A stretch of DNA of 64,000 nucleotides from Pseudoxanthomonas sp. SE1 (lineage in GTDB: Bacteria; Pseudomonadota; Gammaproteobacteria; Xanthomonadales; Xanthomonadaceae). The notes beneath the pieces were generated by a model. That model was not told where the DNA came from. It was given only the letters and a program-made list of their open reading frames with translations, and made no database searches. The translations under genes were made by a program, and so were the position numbers. The stretch covers positions 2,533,001-2,597,000 of the forward strand of contig NZ_CP113783.1 of the NCBI RefSeq assembly GCF_029542205.1. Direction: 5' to 3'. This document shows, one piece after another, positions 1 to 12,861 of the stretch; position 1 is the stretch's first letter, and every line of letters begins with the position of its first letter.

Positions 1-1973
<1,973 letters not shown>

Positions 1974-2218
1974 TCGGGTTCCGTGTTTCTTTGGTTGTCT
2001 CGGGCCCGAATCCGGGCCAACACCCTCCCGGCCGGGACAAGTACGGCGGGGCAGGATCGGGCGGGGATTCCGGCAGGTTCTGCAGCCTGCGGAGTGTATC
2101 ACAGACACCCCATCCAGCGGGCCGTTTCACTCAGAGAAACAAGCACTTATGACGGCGCCGGGCAGCGTGCGGGAACATCGGCGCGACGACCGTGCGGACC
2201 GCGGCGGACCGGAAACGG

Positions 2219-2245
2219 AAAAGCCCGGCCAAGGCCGGGCTTTTT
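2219..2245 (-). terminator. Rho-independent terminator downstream of tRNA-Val
   Basis: A 10-12 bp GC-rich stem (AAGCCCGGCC / GGCCGGGCTT) with a 2-nt loop lies 10 bp past the tRNA-Val 3' end and carries T-runs on both strands. It could also block read-through toward gyrA. Confidence 0.8.
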
Positions 2246-2254
2246 CGTTGGTGC

Positions 2255-2329
2255 TGGTGGGCGGTACAAGTTTCGAACTTGTGACCCCTGCCGTGTGAAA
2301 GCAGTGCTCTACCGCTGAGCTAACCGCCC
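2255..2329 (-). tRNA. tRNA-Val (CAC)
   Basis: 75-nt cloverleaf with encoded CCA. The acceptor arm GGGCGGT/ACCGCCC pairs perfectly, the anticodon loop is TTCACAC (anticodon CAC, codon GUG), and the T arm contains GTTCGAA. Confidence 0.95.
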
Positions 2330-2388
2330 GAAATCATCGGGGCGCGAATGATAAGCGCGGACCGGGGGGCCGGTCAACGCGCCCGCCC

Positions 2389-4011
2389 TCAGCGATCCTT
2401 GGTATCGCACAGCGCGCTGACCCGCCTGGGCGGCGCGAAGGCGTCGCTGCGCGCCTCCGGCCAGAAATCGCGGAACACCGCATGCGTCGGCACGCGATCC
2501 AGCAGCTCACCCGGCTCGAGGAAGCGGTACAGCGCCGCCAGCGACCGCACTTCGATCGGCGACACCCGCCGCAGGATGTGCTCCGGCCCGAGTTGCTGGG
2601 GGTGCTCCAGCCCTGCCGCGCACAGCATGTCGCGCAGCGCCTTGAGCGTGTTGTCGTGGAACTGCTGCACGCGCACCGACTTGTCCGGCACGTCCAGGTG
2701 CTTCCAGCGCTTCGGATCCTGGGTGGCCACACCGGTCGGACACCGGTCGTTGTGGCAGCTCTGCGACTGGATGCAGCCCAGGGCGAACATGAAACCGCGG
2801 GCGGCATTGCACCAGTCGGCGCCCATCGCCATGGTCCGGGCGATATCGAAGCCACTGATGATCCTGCCGGCCGCGCCGACCCGGATGCGGTCGCGCAGGT
2901 TCAGGCCGACCAGCGTGTTGTGGACCAGCAGCAACGCCTCGTGCATCGGGACGCCCACGTGGTCGATGAACTCTGCGGGCGCCGCGCCGGTGCCGCCCTC
3001 CGCGCCGTCCACCACGATGAAGTCCGGCAGCAGGCCGGTCTCGTGCATCGCCTTGGCGATGCCGAACCATTCCCACGGATGCCCGATCGCCAGCTTGAAG
3101 CCCGTCGGCTTGCCGCCCGACAGCTCCCGCAACCTGGCGACGAACTGCAGCAGTTCGACCGGCGTGGAGAACGCGGAATGCTTCGCCGGCGAGACGCAGT
3201 CATGCCCCATCGGCACGCCGCGCGTGGCAGAAATCTCCGCGCTGACCTTGGCGGCCGGCAGCACGCCGCCATGACCGGGCTTGGCACCCTGCGAGAGCTT
3301 CACCTCGATCATCTTCACCTGCGCCGACTGCGCATTCTCGATGAAGCGCTGTTCGTCGAATCGTCCCTGCTCATCGCGGCAGCCGAAGTAGCCCGAGCCG
3401 ATTTCCCACACCAGGTCCCCGCCCTTCTCGCGGTGGTAGGACGAGATCGAGCCTTCGCCGGTGTCGTGGTAGAAGTTGCCGCGCCGCGCGCCCTCGTTCA
3501 GCGCGCGCACCGCGTTGGCCGACAACGAACCGAAGCTCATCGCCGAGATATTGAACACGCTGGCCGAGTACGGCTGCGCGGTACTGGCGCCTATCACCAC
3601 GCGGAAGTCGTGGGAATCCACGTGCGCTGGCGCCATCGAATGGTTGATCCATTCATAGTCCACGCCGTAGACGTCCTGCTGACTGCCGAACGGCACCACG
3701 TCGCTGACGCCTTTCGCGCGCTGGTAGACCAGCGCGCGCTGTTGCCGCGAGAACGGCACTTCCGCCGTGTCGCCCTCGATGAAGTACTGGCGGATCTCGG
3801 GACCGACGGACTCCAGTCCATAGCGGAAATGCGCCAGCACCGGGTAGTTGCGCCGCAGGGTGCTGCGGGTCTGCAGCACGTCCCATGTCCCCAGCAGCGC
3901 AAATCCACCGAACACCGCGACGCCCCACCACGCGGCCGGCCATGCCAGGGCCAGTACAAGAGAGGCGACCGCCAGCACGATGCTGGTGACGTAGGCGAGG
4001 TAACGCTGCAT
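2389..4011 (-). CDS. FMN-binding glutamate synthase family protein, membrane-anchored
   Basis: 540 residues. Residues 6-40 form one or two hydrophobic N-terminal helices, after which the protein aligns with the central FMN/alpha-subunit domain of glutamate synthase. Features include NISAMSFGSLS near 160, GAKPGHGG near 260, a GGTGAAP phosphate-binding segment, and a Cys-rich stretch (CHNDRCPTGVAT) that in GOGAT ligates the Fe-S cluster. It lacks the GOGAT amidotransferase domain, so it belongs to the stand-alone family (COG0069 type), whose substrate is not established. It lies between tRNA-Val and a small divergently read ORF and has its own ATG at 4011. Confidence 0.9.
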   Translation of the reverse strand: MQRYLAYVTSIVLAVASLVLALAWPAAWWGVAVFGGFALLGTWDVLQTRSTLRRNYPVLAHFRYGLESVGPEIRQYFIEGDTAEVPFSRQQRALVYQRAKGVSDVVPFGSQQDVYGVDYEWINHSMAPAHVDSHDFRVVIGASTAQPYSASVFNISAMSFGSLSANAVRALNEGARRGNFYHDTGEGSISSYHREKGGDLVWEIGSGYFGCRDEQGRFDEQRFIENAQSAQVKMIEVKLSQGAKPGHGGVLPAAKVSAEISATRGVPMGHDCVSPAKHSAFSTPVELLQFVARLRELSGGKPTGFKLAIGHPWEWFGIAKAMHETGLLPDFIVVDGAEGGTGAAPAEFIDHVGVPMHEALLLVHNTLVGLNLRDRIRVGAAGRIISGFDIARTMAMGADWCNAARGFMFALGCIQSQSCHNDRCPTGVATQDPKRWKHLDVPDKSVRVQQFHDNTLKALRDMLCAAGLEHPQQLGPEHILRRVSPIEVRSLAALYRFLEPGELLDRVPTHAVFRDFWPEARSDAFAPPRRVSALCDTKDR

Positions 4012-4156
4012 CCGGCAGTCTCCCGTGGGCCAGCCACGATTCTATGCCATGCCCTGCGACCGCATGCCGCAGCTGGCGCGCGGGGTTGATCCGGATCAAT
4101 GCCCGGCGACGCGCACGGTGCGACGTTGGCGCCACCACAACCGGGGAGAACACGAC

Positions 4157-4303
4157 ATGCATCCGATCCTGCGCGAGATCCTGATGGAGCCGGTCGGCTG
4201 GCTGGCCATCGGCGGCAGCATCGTCATGGTGGGGATCGGCGCCTTCGTGGCGCTGTTCGTGCGCCGCAAGGTGCGCGAGGAAGAGAAGAAGCGACAGCGC
4301 TGA
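4157..4303 (+). CDS. Small single-pass membrane protein (DUF3149-like)
   Basis: 48 residues from ATG 4157, preceded by a GGGGAGAA ribosome binding site at 4143-4150. The N-terminus is short, residues 12-35 form one hydrophobic helix, and the C-terminus is strongly basic/acidic (RRKVREEEKKRQR). Size and layout fit the DUF3149 small membrane proteins of proteobacteria, of unknown role. The longer upstream-extended frame has no good start. It is divergent from the GOGAT-like gene and ends 16 bp before the convergent tRNA-Leu. Confidence 0.65.
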   Translation: MHPILREILMEPVGWLAIGGSIVMVGIGAFVALFVRRKVREEEKKRQR

Positions 4304-4319
4304 GGCGACAACGCCGCGG

Positions 4320-4406
4320 TGGTGCCCGGAGCCGGAATCGAACCGGCATGGCCTCGCGGCCGGCGGATTTTAAGTCCGATGCGTCTACCAGTTTCGCCAT
4401 CCGGGC
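4320..4406 (-). tRNA. tRNA-Leu (TAA)
   Basis: 87 nt with encoded CCA and a class II variable arm. The acceptor GCCCGGA/TCCGGGC pairs and the anticodon loop CTTAAAA gives anticodon TAA. It is the last tRNA of the pgsA-Gly-Cys-Gly-Leu run. Confidence 0.96.
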
Positions 4407-4475
4407 ATGCGGATAGCCTGCCTCAGTCGCGCCGCGTTGGAAAGCGCTGGCGCAGGCCGCTCGCTGCGCGGACGG

Positions 4476-4507
4476 AAAAGAAGAAGCCCCGCATGCGGGG
4501 CTTCTTC
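4476..4507 (-). terminator. Hairpin terminator between tRNA-Gly and tRNA-Leu
   Basis: Perfect 28-nt palindrome (arms GAAGAAGCCCCGC) at 4480-4507, followed on the minus strand by TTTTCC. It would end transcripts from the Gly-Cys-Gly tRNAs, so tRNA-Leu needs either read-through or its own promoter in 4407-4475. Confidence 0.7.
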
Positions 4508-4529
4508 CGTGCTCCCGGAGGAGCGCATA

Positions 4530-4605
<76 letters not shown>

Positions 4606-4632
4606 ATTGGAGATCGTTGCGATCCCCGGATC

Positions 4633-4706
4633 TGGAGGCCTGGGTCGGAATTGAACCGGCGTACGCGGATTTGCAGTCCGCTGCATAACCACTCTGCCAC
4701 CAGGCC
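4633..4706 (-). tRNA. tRNA-Cys (GCA)
   Basis: 74 nt with CCA, acceptor GGCCTGG/CCAGGCC, anticodon loop CTGCAAA (GCA). It sits between the two identical tRNA-Gly genes, recalling the E. coli pgsA-glyW-cysT-leuZ order. Confidence 0.97.
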
Positions 4707-4764
4707 GGTGGCGACCACGCCAGACTGGCGCAATCACGACGCCTTTTCAAGCGTCCTGCAACAC

Positions 4765-4786
4765 AAAGCCCCGCGAACGGGGCTTT
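4765..4786 (-). terminator. Hairpin between first tRNA-Gly and tRNA-Cys
   Basis: Nine-bp perfect stem AAAGCCCCG/CGGGGCTTT with a CGAA loop and T3 at the end on either strand. Terminator-like, or a processing hairpin in the polycistronic tRNA transcript. Confidence 0.55.
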
Positions 4787-4813
4787 GGGAACCATCCTTC
4801 TCAGGACGAAATC

Positions 4814-5527
<714 letters not shown>

Positions 5528-5534
5528 CGCAGGC

Positions 5535-7382
5535 TTACTCGGTTCCGGCCTCGGGCATCGGCAGCCCGTGCAGGTTAGCGTAGATTCGCTCGGCCAGTGC
5601 GGCATTCACACCTTCCACGCGCGCGATTTCGTCGGCGCCAGCGGCCTTGAGACCCGCCAATCCTCCGAAATGCTTGAGCAGGCTGGCGCGACGCCGTGGG
5701 CCGATGCCGGGAATGTCTTCCAGCTTGCTGGTCATGCGCGCCTTCTGGCGCTTGCCGCGATGACCGGTGATCGCGAAACGGTGCGCTTCATCGCGCACCT
5801 GCTGGATCAGTTGCAATGCCGGCGACGCGGCGCCGGGCCGTATTTCCCGTCCGTCAGGCAGCACCAGCGTCTCGTGGCCGGCCCGACGCTCGACGCCCTT
5901 GGCCACGCCGACCAGGGCCACGCCGTCCACGCCAAGGTCGGCGAGCGCAGCCTGGGCCTGGGCCAGCTGGCCCGCACCGCCGTCGATCAGCAGGACATCG
6001 GGCAGTACCCCACCCTCCTCCACCGCACGCCGGAAACGGCGCTCGATGGCCTGGTGCATGGCGGCGAAATCATCCCCCGGCGTGATGCCGGTGATGTTGT
6101 AGCGCCGATACTGGGAGCGCACCGCACCGTTGGCATCGAAAACCACGCACGAAGCCACCGTGGCCTCGCCCATCGTGTGGCTGATGTCGAAGCATTCGAT
6201 GCGCTTGGCCACGTCGGGCAGCGCGAGCAGTTCCTTCAACGCTTCGCTGCGCGCGGTCTGTGCGTTGCGACTGCCCAGTTCGGTCACCAGGGCGATTTCG
6301 GCGTTGCGCTTCGCGAGGTCCAGGTAGCCGGCGCGTTCGCTGCGGACATTCCACTTCAACTGGACCTTGCGGCCTGCTGCCGAAGCCAGCGCATGCTCGA
6401 TCAGTTCCGCCTCCGGAATCTCGCGGTCAAGGACGATCTCCTGCGGCGCGGGTTGCTCGGCGTAGTACTGCGATACGAAAGCACCCAGCACCTCCTCCGC
6501 GCTGTCCTCGCCATTGGTTCTCGGGAAGAACGTACGCGTGCCCAGGTTGCGGCCGTCACGGAAGGCCAGCAGCAGCACGCAAGCGTGGCTGCCCTGCATG
6601 GCGCAGGCGAGCACGTCCAGGTCGGCGGCATGCCCATCCACGTACTGGCGCGCCTGCAGTGTGCGGATCGATGCCACCAGGTCGCGCAGGCGGGCCGCCT
6701 TCTCGAACTCGAGCTCCGCGCTGGCCTGTTCCATCGCCGTGCCGAGTTCGCGCGTGAGTTCGTCGCTGCGTCCGTCCAGGAACAGCGTCGCGCGGCGTAC
6801 CGATTCCGCGTAGTCCGCCACTTCCACCAGCCCCACGCACGGCCCGCTGCAGCGGCCGATCTGGTACTGCAGGCACGGGCGGGAGCGGTTGCGGAACACG
6901 CTGTCCTCGCAGTTGCGGATGCGGAACAGCTTCTGCATCAGGTTCAGCGTTTCGCGAACCGCGACCACGCTGGGATACGGGCCGAAATAGCGCCCCGGCA
7001 CCGCGCGGGCGCCACGATGGAATGCGATACGCGGCCATTCCTCGCGCGTGAGCAGCACATAGGGATAACTCTTGTCGTCGCGCAGCAGCACGTTGTAGCG
7101 CGGCGTCAGCGACTTGATCAGCTGGTTCTCCAGCAGCAGCGCTTCGGCTTCGGTGCGGGTGACGGTCACGTCCATCCGCACCACCTGCGTCAGCATGGAC
7201 AGGATGCGCGGCGACTTGGGCGAGCTGTTGAAGTAGCTGGCGACACGCTTGCGCAGTGCACCGGCCTTGCCGACGTACAGCAGGGCATCGTCTGCGGCGT
7301 ACATGCGGTACACGCCGGGCGCCGTGCTCAAGCCGGCGGCGAACGCCTTGCCGTCGAATTCCGCCTGGGGACTGCCGCTCAT
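5535..7382 (-). CDS. uvrC: Excinuclease ABC subunit C
   Basis: UvrC makes both incisions in nucleotide excision repair after UvrAB loads at damage. 615 residues from ATG 7382. The GIY-YIG nuclease domain is at the N-terminus (GVY 23-25, YVG 36-38), a UVR/UvrB-binding segment near 200-235, an RNase H-like endonuclease centre with CFDISH near 410, and two C-terminal helix-hairpin-helix repeats (DIPGIGPRRR). The start overlaps the upstream NHL gene stop as ATGA, so the two are probably translationally coupled; pgsA follows at 7 bp. Confidence 0.97.
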   Translation of the reverse strand: MSGSPQAEFDGKAFAAGLSTAPGVYRMYAADDALLYVGKAGALRKRVASYFNSSPKSPRILSMLTQVVRMDVTVTRTEAEALLLENQLIKSLTPRYNVLLRDDKSYPYVLLTREEWPRIAFHRGARAVPGRYFGPYPSVVAVRETLNLMQKLFRIRNCEDSVFRNRSRPCLQYQIGRCSGPCVGLVEVADYAESVRRATLFLDGRSDELTRELGTAMEQASAELEFEKAARLRDLVASIRTLQARQYVDGHAADLDVLACAMQGSHACVLLLAFRDGRNLGTRTFFPRTNGEDSAEEVLGAFVSQYYAEQPAPQEIVLDREIPEAELIEHALASAAGRKVQLKWNVRSERAGYLDLAKRNAEIALVTELGSRNAQTARSEALKELLALPDVAKRIECFDISHTMGEATVASCVVFDANGAVRSQYRRYNITGITPGDDFAAMHQAIERRFRRAVEEGGVLPDVLLIDGGAGQLAQAQAALADLGVDGVALVGVAKGVERRAGHETLVLPDGREIRPGAASPALQLIQQVRDEAHRFAITGHRGKRQKARMTSKLEDIPGIGPRRRASLLKHFGGLAGLKAAGADEIARVEGVNAALAERIYANLHGLPMPEAGTE

Positions 7383-8803
7383 TCGTCGATCGGAACGTGG
7401 CTCAATTCGCCGGTGGCGATATCGTAGCGCAGCACCGCGTGTGCATCCGTCTCGGCGATCCACACTGCACCAGCGGCAACGGAGAGGCCGGCCGGGCCTT
7501 GCAGGGCGCGGGGCAGCGCCACCGTGGTCAGTTCGCCGCCCCCCAGGCGGAGCGTGCGCAGGCTGCCGTTGCCACTGTCGGCAATCCACATGACGGGGGC
7601 ATCGGGACTCAGTGCGATGGCCTGCGGATGCTGGAGGCGCGCGCGGTCGCGCGGGCCGTCCTCTGCACCGAACGTCCATGCGCCCTGCCCGATCAGCGTC
7701 TGCACCGTATCGCCACGCAACTGCATGGAACGTACCGCCGAGCCGACCGCATCGCAGACATAGAGCGTCTGCAGCACGGCCGCCAGACTCGCCGGCTGCG
7801 CGAAGGCCGCCATCGGCCCGCTGCCATCGCGGACATCGAGTTGCCCGGAGCCTGCGCGCGCGCGGATCTCGCGCGTGCCCAGGTCGTAGCTCCACACCCG
7901 GTTGTCGCCCGCCATTGCGAGGAAGATCTGGTTGTTGTTCACCACCAGCGCCTGCGGCTGGTTGAGCGCCACGTTGCGGGGCGCGGCGACCACGCCCTCG
8001 ACCGGTTCGCCGGCGCGGCCGTTGCCGCAGAGGGTGTCCACGGTGCTGGTGGGCAGGTTGATGCGCCGCAGGGCATGGTTTCCTGTGTCCGCCACGTACA
8101 GCGATTCGCGCACCAGTGCCAGCCCCTGCGGTCGGCGGAACGCGGCGTGGTTGAGCTCGCCATCGGCGAGGTCGGGCGTGCCCATGCCGAACTGCCGGAT
8201 CACCCGCCCCAGGTGATTGCACTCAAGCACGCGGTGGTGGCCGCTGTCGGCGACGAACAGGCGGTCGGGCGTGGCCACCAGTCCGGTGGGGAAGCACAAC
8301 GGCATCCGGGGTTCCGGTTGGGCTTCCCGGAAACTCCGCAGATCATCGTCCGGCGGCACATGCAGTCCGTCGCACAGGCGCGCGATGTGCCGCTCCAGGT
8401 CGGCCAGCCCATCCGCTCCGACGATCCGGTGCTGGACCTGGCCCTCGCCATCGATCAGCAGTACCGTCGGCCACGATTCCACCCCGAAGCGCTGCCACGC
8501 CACCCAGTCCGCGTCGTGCGCCAGCGGCAATCCGTTGCCGTGCCGCCGCAGGCGCTTCAGGGCGCTGTGCGGGTCGCGCTCGCTGTCGAAGCGCGGCACA
8601 TGGATGGCCAACGCCTGCAGCCGGCCCAGGTGACGCGCCTGCAGCACAGCCAGGTCGTTGAGCCGCTGCGCGCACCAGGCCGAGGCGCTGTTGACGAACG
8701 CCAGCGCGACGATGCGCCCCCGCTGCTCATGCAGCGTGGTCGCCGGCGCATTGAGCCACTGCAGGGCGCGAGGCAGTTCGGGAGCCAAGGTCATGTCGGT
8801 CAT
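7379..8803 (-). CDS. Thioredoxin-like/NHL-repeat beta-propeller protein
   Basis: 474 residues. The first ~140 fold like thioredoxin (VNSASAWCAQRL at the active-site position, WPTVLLIDGEG later), but only one Cys is present instead of CxxC. From about 170 to the end there are repeated NHL motifs (LFVADSGHHRVLE, LYVADTGNHALRR, MWIADSGNGSLRT) that should close a six-bladed propeller. The layout matches NHLRC2-type proteins, whose bacterial role is unknown. No signal peptide is seen, so it is probably cytoplasmic. The stop overlaps the uvrC start by 4 nt. Confidence 0.85.
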   Translation of the reverse strand: MTDMTLAPELPRALQWLNAPATTLHEQRGRIVALAFVNSASAWCAQRLNDLAVLQARHLGRLQALAIHVPRFDSERDPHSALKRLRRHGNGLPLAHDADWVAWQRFGVESWPTVLLIDGEGQVQHRIVGADGLADLERHIARLCDGLHVPPDDDLRSFREAQPEPRMPLCFPTGLVATPDRLFVADSGHHRVLECNHLGRVIRQFGMGTPDLADGELNHAAFRRPQGLALVRESLYVADTGNHALRRINLPTSTVDTLCGNGRAGEPVEGVVAAPRNVALNQPQALVVNNNQIFLAMAGDNRVWSYDLGTREIRARAGSGQLDVRDGSGPMAAFAQPASLAAVLQTLYVCDAVGSAVRSMQLRGDTVQTLIGQGAWTFGAEDGPRDRARLQHPQAIALSPDAPVMWIADSGNGSLRTLRLGGGELTTVALPRALQGPAGLSVAAGAVWIAETDAHAVLRYDIATGELSHVPIDE

Positions 8804-8825
8804 CGTCCCTGATTATGCCCAAGTC

Positions 8826-9290
8826 TCATTCTGGGGAGAGCCGGGCCACGACCGCCTGTGCGGCGGAATCGACCAGTCGCCAGACCCGCTGGAAGTCCTC
8901 CGGCCCGCCCGTATAGGGGTCAGGCACTTCGCTCCCGGCCTGCATGCCGGCCCATTCCAGCAGCAGTGCCACCCGGTCGCGCCGGGTCGCAGGCGCGAGC
9001 TGCATCACGTCGCGCAGGTTCGCGCGGTCGGCGCAGAGCAGCCAGTCGAAGGTATCGAAATCGCGCGCGGACAGCTGGCGCGCGCGCTGCTTGGCGATAT
9101 CGACGCCGTGGCCGCGAGCGCAGGCGATGGCGCGGCGATCCGGCGATTCACCGGCATGCCAGCCACCGGTGCCGGCCGAGTCCACCTCTACCCGACCGGC
9201 CAGCGGAGATGCCTCCAATCGGGCGCGCAACGCGCCTTCAGCCATCGGAGAGCGGCAGATGTTGCCCAGGCAGACGACCAGCAGCTTCAC
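8826..9290 (-). CDS. Low-molecular-weight protein-tyrosine phosphatase
   Basis: 154 residues from a GTG at 9290 that overlaps the kdsB stop as GTGA. The phosphate loop C-x5-R is at residues 7-13 (CLGNICRS) and the catalytic aspartate lies in DPYTGG near 127. In related bacteria this phosphatase gene also follows kdsB, suggesting control of cell-surface polysaccharide synthesis; that role is inferred from position only. Confidence 0.92.
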   Translation of the reverse strand: MKLLVVCLGNICRSPMAEGALRARLEASPLAGRVEVDSAGTGGWHAGESPDRRAIACARGHGVDIAKQRARQLSARDFDTFDWLLCADRANLRDVMQLAPATRRDRVALLLEWAGMQAGSEVPDPYTGGPEDFQRVWRLVDSAAQAVVARLSPE

Positions 9291-10051
9291 TGGTCCACGC
9301 CCCGCAGGATGGACTCCGCGCGGGCAAGGTCTTCGGGGGTGTCCACGCCGGGCGGAAACGGCTCGGGCGTCAGCGCCACGGCGATCCGGTGCCCGCCTTC
9401 GAGGGCCCGCAACTGCTCCAGCGACTCGACCTGTTCAAGCCGGCCGGGCGGCATCTGCGAAAACCGGCGCAGGAAGCCGGCGCGATAGGCGTAGATGCCG
9501 ATGTGGCGCAGCCACTGACCGGCAGGAAGCGCGTCGCGCGACTGCGCGAAGGCATCGCGGTGCCAGGGGATCGGAGCGCGGCTGAAATACAGCGCATCGC
9601 CATTGGCGGCACGCACCAGCTTGACCGCATTCGGATCGAACAGCGTGGCAGCATCGTCGATGGGTACTGCCAGCGTCGCCATCTCCGCGCCGGTGTACGC
9701 CAGTGTGTCGGCAACCGCCCGGATGCCGGCGGGCGGCGCGAACGGTTCGTCGCCCTGCAGATTCACCACCAGCGCATCGTCGGCCCAGCCGGCGATGTCG
9801 GCACACTCCGCGAGGCGGTCGCTGCCCGAGGCATGCCGTTCGGATGTCATCGCCACGCGCACCTCGGTGGCCTGCAATGCGTCGCGGATGCGGGCATCGT
9901 CCGTGGCAACCCAGACTTCCCGCGCACCGGCGGCCAGCGCGCGGCGCGCCACATGGACGACCAGTGGCGTGCCGCCGAGGAGGCGCAGCGGTTTGCCGGG
10001 CAGCCGCGACGCGGCATAGCGGGCGGGAATGGCGACGATGAAATCGGTCAT
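9287..10051 (-). CDS. kdsB: 3-deoxy-manno-octulosonate cytidylyltransferase
   Basis: KdsB activates KDO to CMP-KDO for attachment to lipid A in the cytoplasm. 254 residues. The N-terminal nucleotide-binding motif is [15 protein letters not shown] at 9-23, with NLQGDEP near 97 and PWHRDAF further on, all family hallmarks. It lies downstream of lpxK after a 36-bp gap, within the lipid A gene run. Confidence 0.96.
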   Translation of the reverse strand: MTDFIVAIPARYAASRLPGKPLRLLGGTPLVVHVARRALAAGAREVWVATDDARIRDALQATEVRVAMTSERHASGSDRLAECADIAGWADDALVVNLQGDEPFAPPAGIRAVADTLAYTGAEMATLAVPIDDAATLFDPNAVKLVRAANGDALYFSRAPIPWHRDAFAQSRDALPAGQWLRHIGIYAYRAGFLRRFSQMPPGRLEQVESLEQLRALEGGHRIAVALTPEPFPPGVDTPEDLARAESILRGVDQ

Positions 10052-10087
10052 CGGGGTCCGGATCGGGTCAGGGATGAAGGGAGCTGT

Positions 10088-11110
10088 CTACGTCGCATCC
10101 GCTGCCGGCGGGCGCGCGCGGCCCAACCGGTCCAGCAATGCGATCCAGAACGCCTCCGGCAGCTTCGCCGCCACCGGCACGCTGTAGAACCAGCTGTTGG
10201 CGAACGCGGCGCACTTCACGGCATCCTTTTCTGTCATGAGCACCGGCAGTTCGCTGCCGAACGCGAAATCTTCCGCACGGTACGCATGGTGGTCCGCGAA
10301 CGCATGCGGCACCACGCCCAGCCCCTGCCGCCTCAACATGGCGAAGAAACGGGCCGGATTGCCGATGCCCGCCACGGCATGCACGCGCTGGCCGGCAAAG
10401 CCCGCCAGCGGCTTCGGCCGGCCACCCTGCAACGGCAGCGCGTCATCGGCCTGCAACTGCATCGGCCATTCACCGAAGGCGGCCGTGTCATCGGACGACG
10501 GCAGGTTCACCACCCGGAACCCGCACGCCGCCGCGCGCGCCACGGGCTCGCGCAGCGGGCCGGCGGGCATGAGCCGTCCATTGCCGTAGCGGCGCGCGCC
10601 ATCGATCACCTCGATCTCCACGTCGCGCTGCAGGCGGTAGTGCTGCAGTCCGTCGTCGCAGATCACCACGTCACACCCGGCGGCCACCAGGGCCTTGGTC
10701 GCTGCGACACGATCACGGTCCACACGCACCCGCGTGCCGGTATGTCGCGCGATGAGGACGGGCTCATCACCCCCCTCTTCCGGCGGGGTCGCCGCATCCA
10801 CCCAGCGCGCCTGCGCCTCGTCTCGGCGACCGTAACCGCGGCTTGCCACGCCCGGCCTGAAACCCGCTGCGCGCAATCGCTCCATCAGCGCGATGGTCAG
10901 CGGCGTCTTGCCGGTGCCGCCGGCCGTGATGTTGCCCACCACGATGACCGGCACGCCCACCCGTTGCTGGCGCAGCAGCCCGGCCCGGTACAGCCTGCTG
11001 CGCAGGGCGACCAGCACGCCGTATACACCCGCGAGTGCGCGGGCCCACAGGGGCACCCGCCCGTCGCCAAACCAGTAGTCCGGCGGTTGCGGCATCGCGC
11101 GCTGGCTCAC
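10088..11110 (-). CDS. lpxK: Tetraacyldisaccharide 4'-kinase
   Basis: LpxK phosphorylates the 4' position of the lipid A disaccharide at the inner face of the inner membrane. 340 residues. The Walker A loop is [12 protein letters not shown] near 59-70, with SRGYGRR and DDGLQH (near 155), characteristic of LpxK. The GTG at 11110 overlaps the msbA stop as GTGA; an ATG 15 nt further in (11095) is an alternative start. Confidence 0.96.
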   Translation of the reverse strand: MSQRAMPQPPDYWFGDGRVPLWARALAGVYGVLVALRSRLYRAGLLRQQRVGVPVIVVGNITAGGTGKTPLTIALMERLRAAGFRPGVASRGYGRRDEAQARWVDAATPPEEGGDEPVLIARHTGTRVRVDRDRVAATKALVAAGCDVVICDDGLQHYRLQRDVEIEVIDGARRYGNGRLMPAGPLREPVARAAACGFRVVNLPSSDDTAAFGEWPMQLQADDALPLQGGRPKPLAGFAGQRVHAVAGIGNPARFFAMLRRQGLGVVPHAFADHHAYRAEDFAFGSELPVLMTEKDAVKCAAFANSWFYSVPVAAKLPEAFWIALLDRLGRARPPAADAT

Positions 11111-12861
11111 CCCGCCTCACCCTCGCGGAACTGCATCTGGTGCAGGTGCGCGTAAAGGCCGCCTCGTGCCAGCAGTTCGGCGTGCGTGCCCTGCTCGACC
11201 AGGCGGCCCTGGTCCAGCACGAGCACCTGGTCGGCGTGCTCGATGGTCGACAGGCGATGCGCGATGACCAGCGTGGTGCGGTCCGGCATCAACTTCTGCA
11301 GGGCGTTCTGCACCAGCCGCTCGGATTCATTGTCGAGCGCGGCGGTGGCCTCGTCGAGGATCAGGATCGGCGCGTCCTTCAACATCGCGCGCGCGATCGC
11401 CAGGCGTTGGCGCTGACCACCGGACAGGCGCCCCCCCTTGTTGCCGATCGGCGCCTGCATGCGCTCGGGCATTTCCTGCACGAATTCCATCGCGTTGGCG
11501 CCACGGACGGCCTCTTCCATCGCCGTGGCCTCGGCTCCCTGCAGTTCGCCATAGGCCACGTTCGCGGCCACGGTACCGTCGAACAGCATCACCTGCTGCC
11601 CCACCAGCGCGATCTGCCGGCGCAGGTCCGCCAGCCGGTAATCCTGCAACGGATGGCCATCGAGCAGGATCTGGCCGGATTCTGCCTCGTAGAAGCGCGG
11701 GATCAGCTTGATCAGCGTCGACTTGCCGCTGCCGGAACGCCCGACGATAGCGGTGACGGTGCCCGGGCGCGCGGTGAAACTGATGCCCTCCAGCGCCGGC
11801 CGGCTCTGGCCGGGATAACGCGTGGTGATGTCGCGGAATTCGAGCAGTCCCTTCGCGCGCTCGAGCGCGCGGCTGCCCGTATCGCGCTCGTCTTCCGCGT
11901 CGAGCACGGAGAACAGGCGCTGTGCCGAAGCGACGCCCCGCTGCAGCATGTTCTGCACGTTGGTCAGTTGCTTGAGTGCCGGGATGATCGCCATCATCGA
12001 GATCATCAGCGTGACGAAACCGCCCGCCGTCAGCCGGCCCGCCATCGCTTCGCGGCCGGCGAAGAACAGCAGCAGCGCCAGGCCGATCGCGCCCATCAGC
12101 TGCACCATCGCGGAGGAAACGCTGCGGGTGGCTTCGACCTTCATCGCCAGCTTCAGGTTCGCGTTCGCCAGACCTTCATAGCGCGCCAGCTCGCTGCCCT
12201 GCGCGCCGTACACCTTGACTTCCTGCTGGTTGGACAGCGTCTGGTCCGCGGCCTGCATCATCTCGGCGCCGCTTTCCTGGATGCGATGGCTGATGCGCCG
12301 GTAACGCTTGGCCACCTTGTCCATGATCCACGCCAGCGGCGGGGCCATGATCAGGATCGCCAGCGTGACCTGCCAACTGGTCCAGAACATCACCACCAGC
12401 GCGGCGATGATCTGCAGCACCTGCTGCAGCATGACCTTCATCGCATCGACGGCGGCCTGCGCCATCTGGTCGGCATCGGATCCCAGGCGGACCAGCATGG
12501 CCGGCACGGGTTCGGTATCGAAGCGCAGGCCCGGCAACCGCAGGTACTTGCCCAGCACGTTCACGCGCACATCGCGCGCGATGCTGCGCGCCGCCTTGCC
12601 CATGCCCATGTCGGTGACATAACCGGCGATGCCGCGGATGACGAACAGACCCACGATGGCCAGCGGCAACAGCAGGCTCTTGGCCTTGTCGCGATCGATG
12701 AAGGTCTCGTTGACCACCGGTTCCATCAGCTTGCTGAACGCGCCGCCTGCCGCCGCCTCGATCAGCATGCCGACAGCGGCCAGCGCGAGCAGCCCGCGGT
12801 ACGGCCTGGCAAAGCCCATCAGCCGCTTGTAGACCTGCCAGGCAGAGCCGTCGCGGCTCAC
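11107..12861 (-). CDS. msbA: Lipid A export ATP-binding/permease protein
   Basis: MsbA flips core-lipid A across the inner membrane as a homodimer. 584 residues: six membrane helices in the first ~320, then an ABC domain with Walker [10 protein letters not shown], signature [14 protein letters not shown] and Walker [13 protein letters not shown]. The GTG at 12861 overlaps the exbD stop as GTGA. The order exbB-exbD-msbA-lpxK-kdsB supports the assignment. Confidence 0.96.
   Translation of the reverse strand: MSRDGSAWQVYKRLMGFARPYRGLLALAAVGMLIEAAAGGAFSKLMEPVVNETFIDRDKAKSLLLPLAIVGLFVIRGIAGYVTDMGMGKAARSIARDVRVNVLGKYLRLPGLRFDTEPVPAMLVRLGSDADQMAQAAVDAMKVMLQQVLQIIAALVVMFWTSWQVTLAILIMAPPLAWIMDKVAKRYRRISHRIQESGAEMMQAADQTLSNQQEVKVYGAQGSELARYEGLANANLKLAMKVEATRSVSSAMVQLMGAIGLALLLFFAGREAMAGRLTAGGFVTLMISMMAIIPALKQLTNVQNMLQRGVASAQRLFSVLDAEDERDTGSRALERAKGLLEFRDITTRYPGQSRPALEGISFTARPGTVTAIVGRSGSGKSTLIKLIPRFYEAESGQILLDGHPLQDYRLADLRRQIALVGQQVMLFDGTVAANVAYGELQGAEATAMEEAVRGANAMEFVQEMPERMQAPIGNKGGRLSGGQRQRLAIARAMLKDAPILILDEATAALDNESERLVQNALQKLMPDRTTLVIAHRLSTIEHADQVLVLDQGRLVEQGTHAELLARGGLYAHLHQMQFREGEAG

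Noticed and set aside
5535-8222. uvrC extended to 895 residues
   Set aside because: The extra N-terminus is an out-of-frame reading of the NHL gene; the GIY-YIG domain begins right after ATG 7382.
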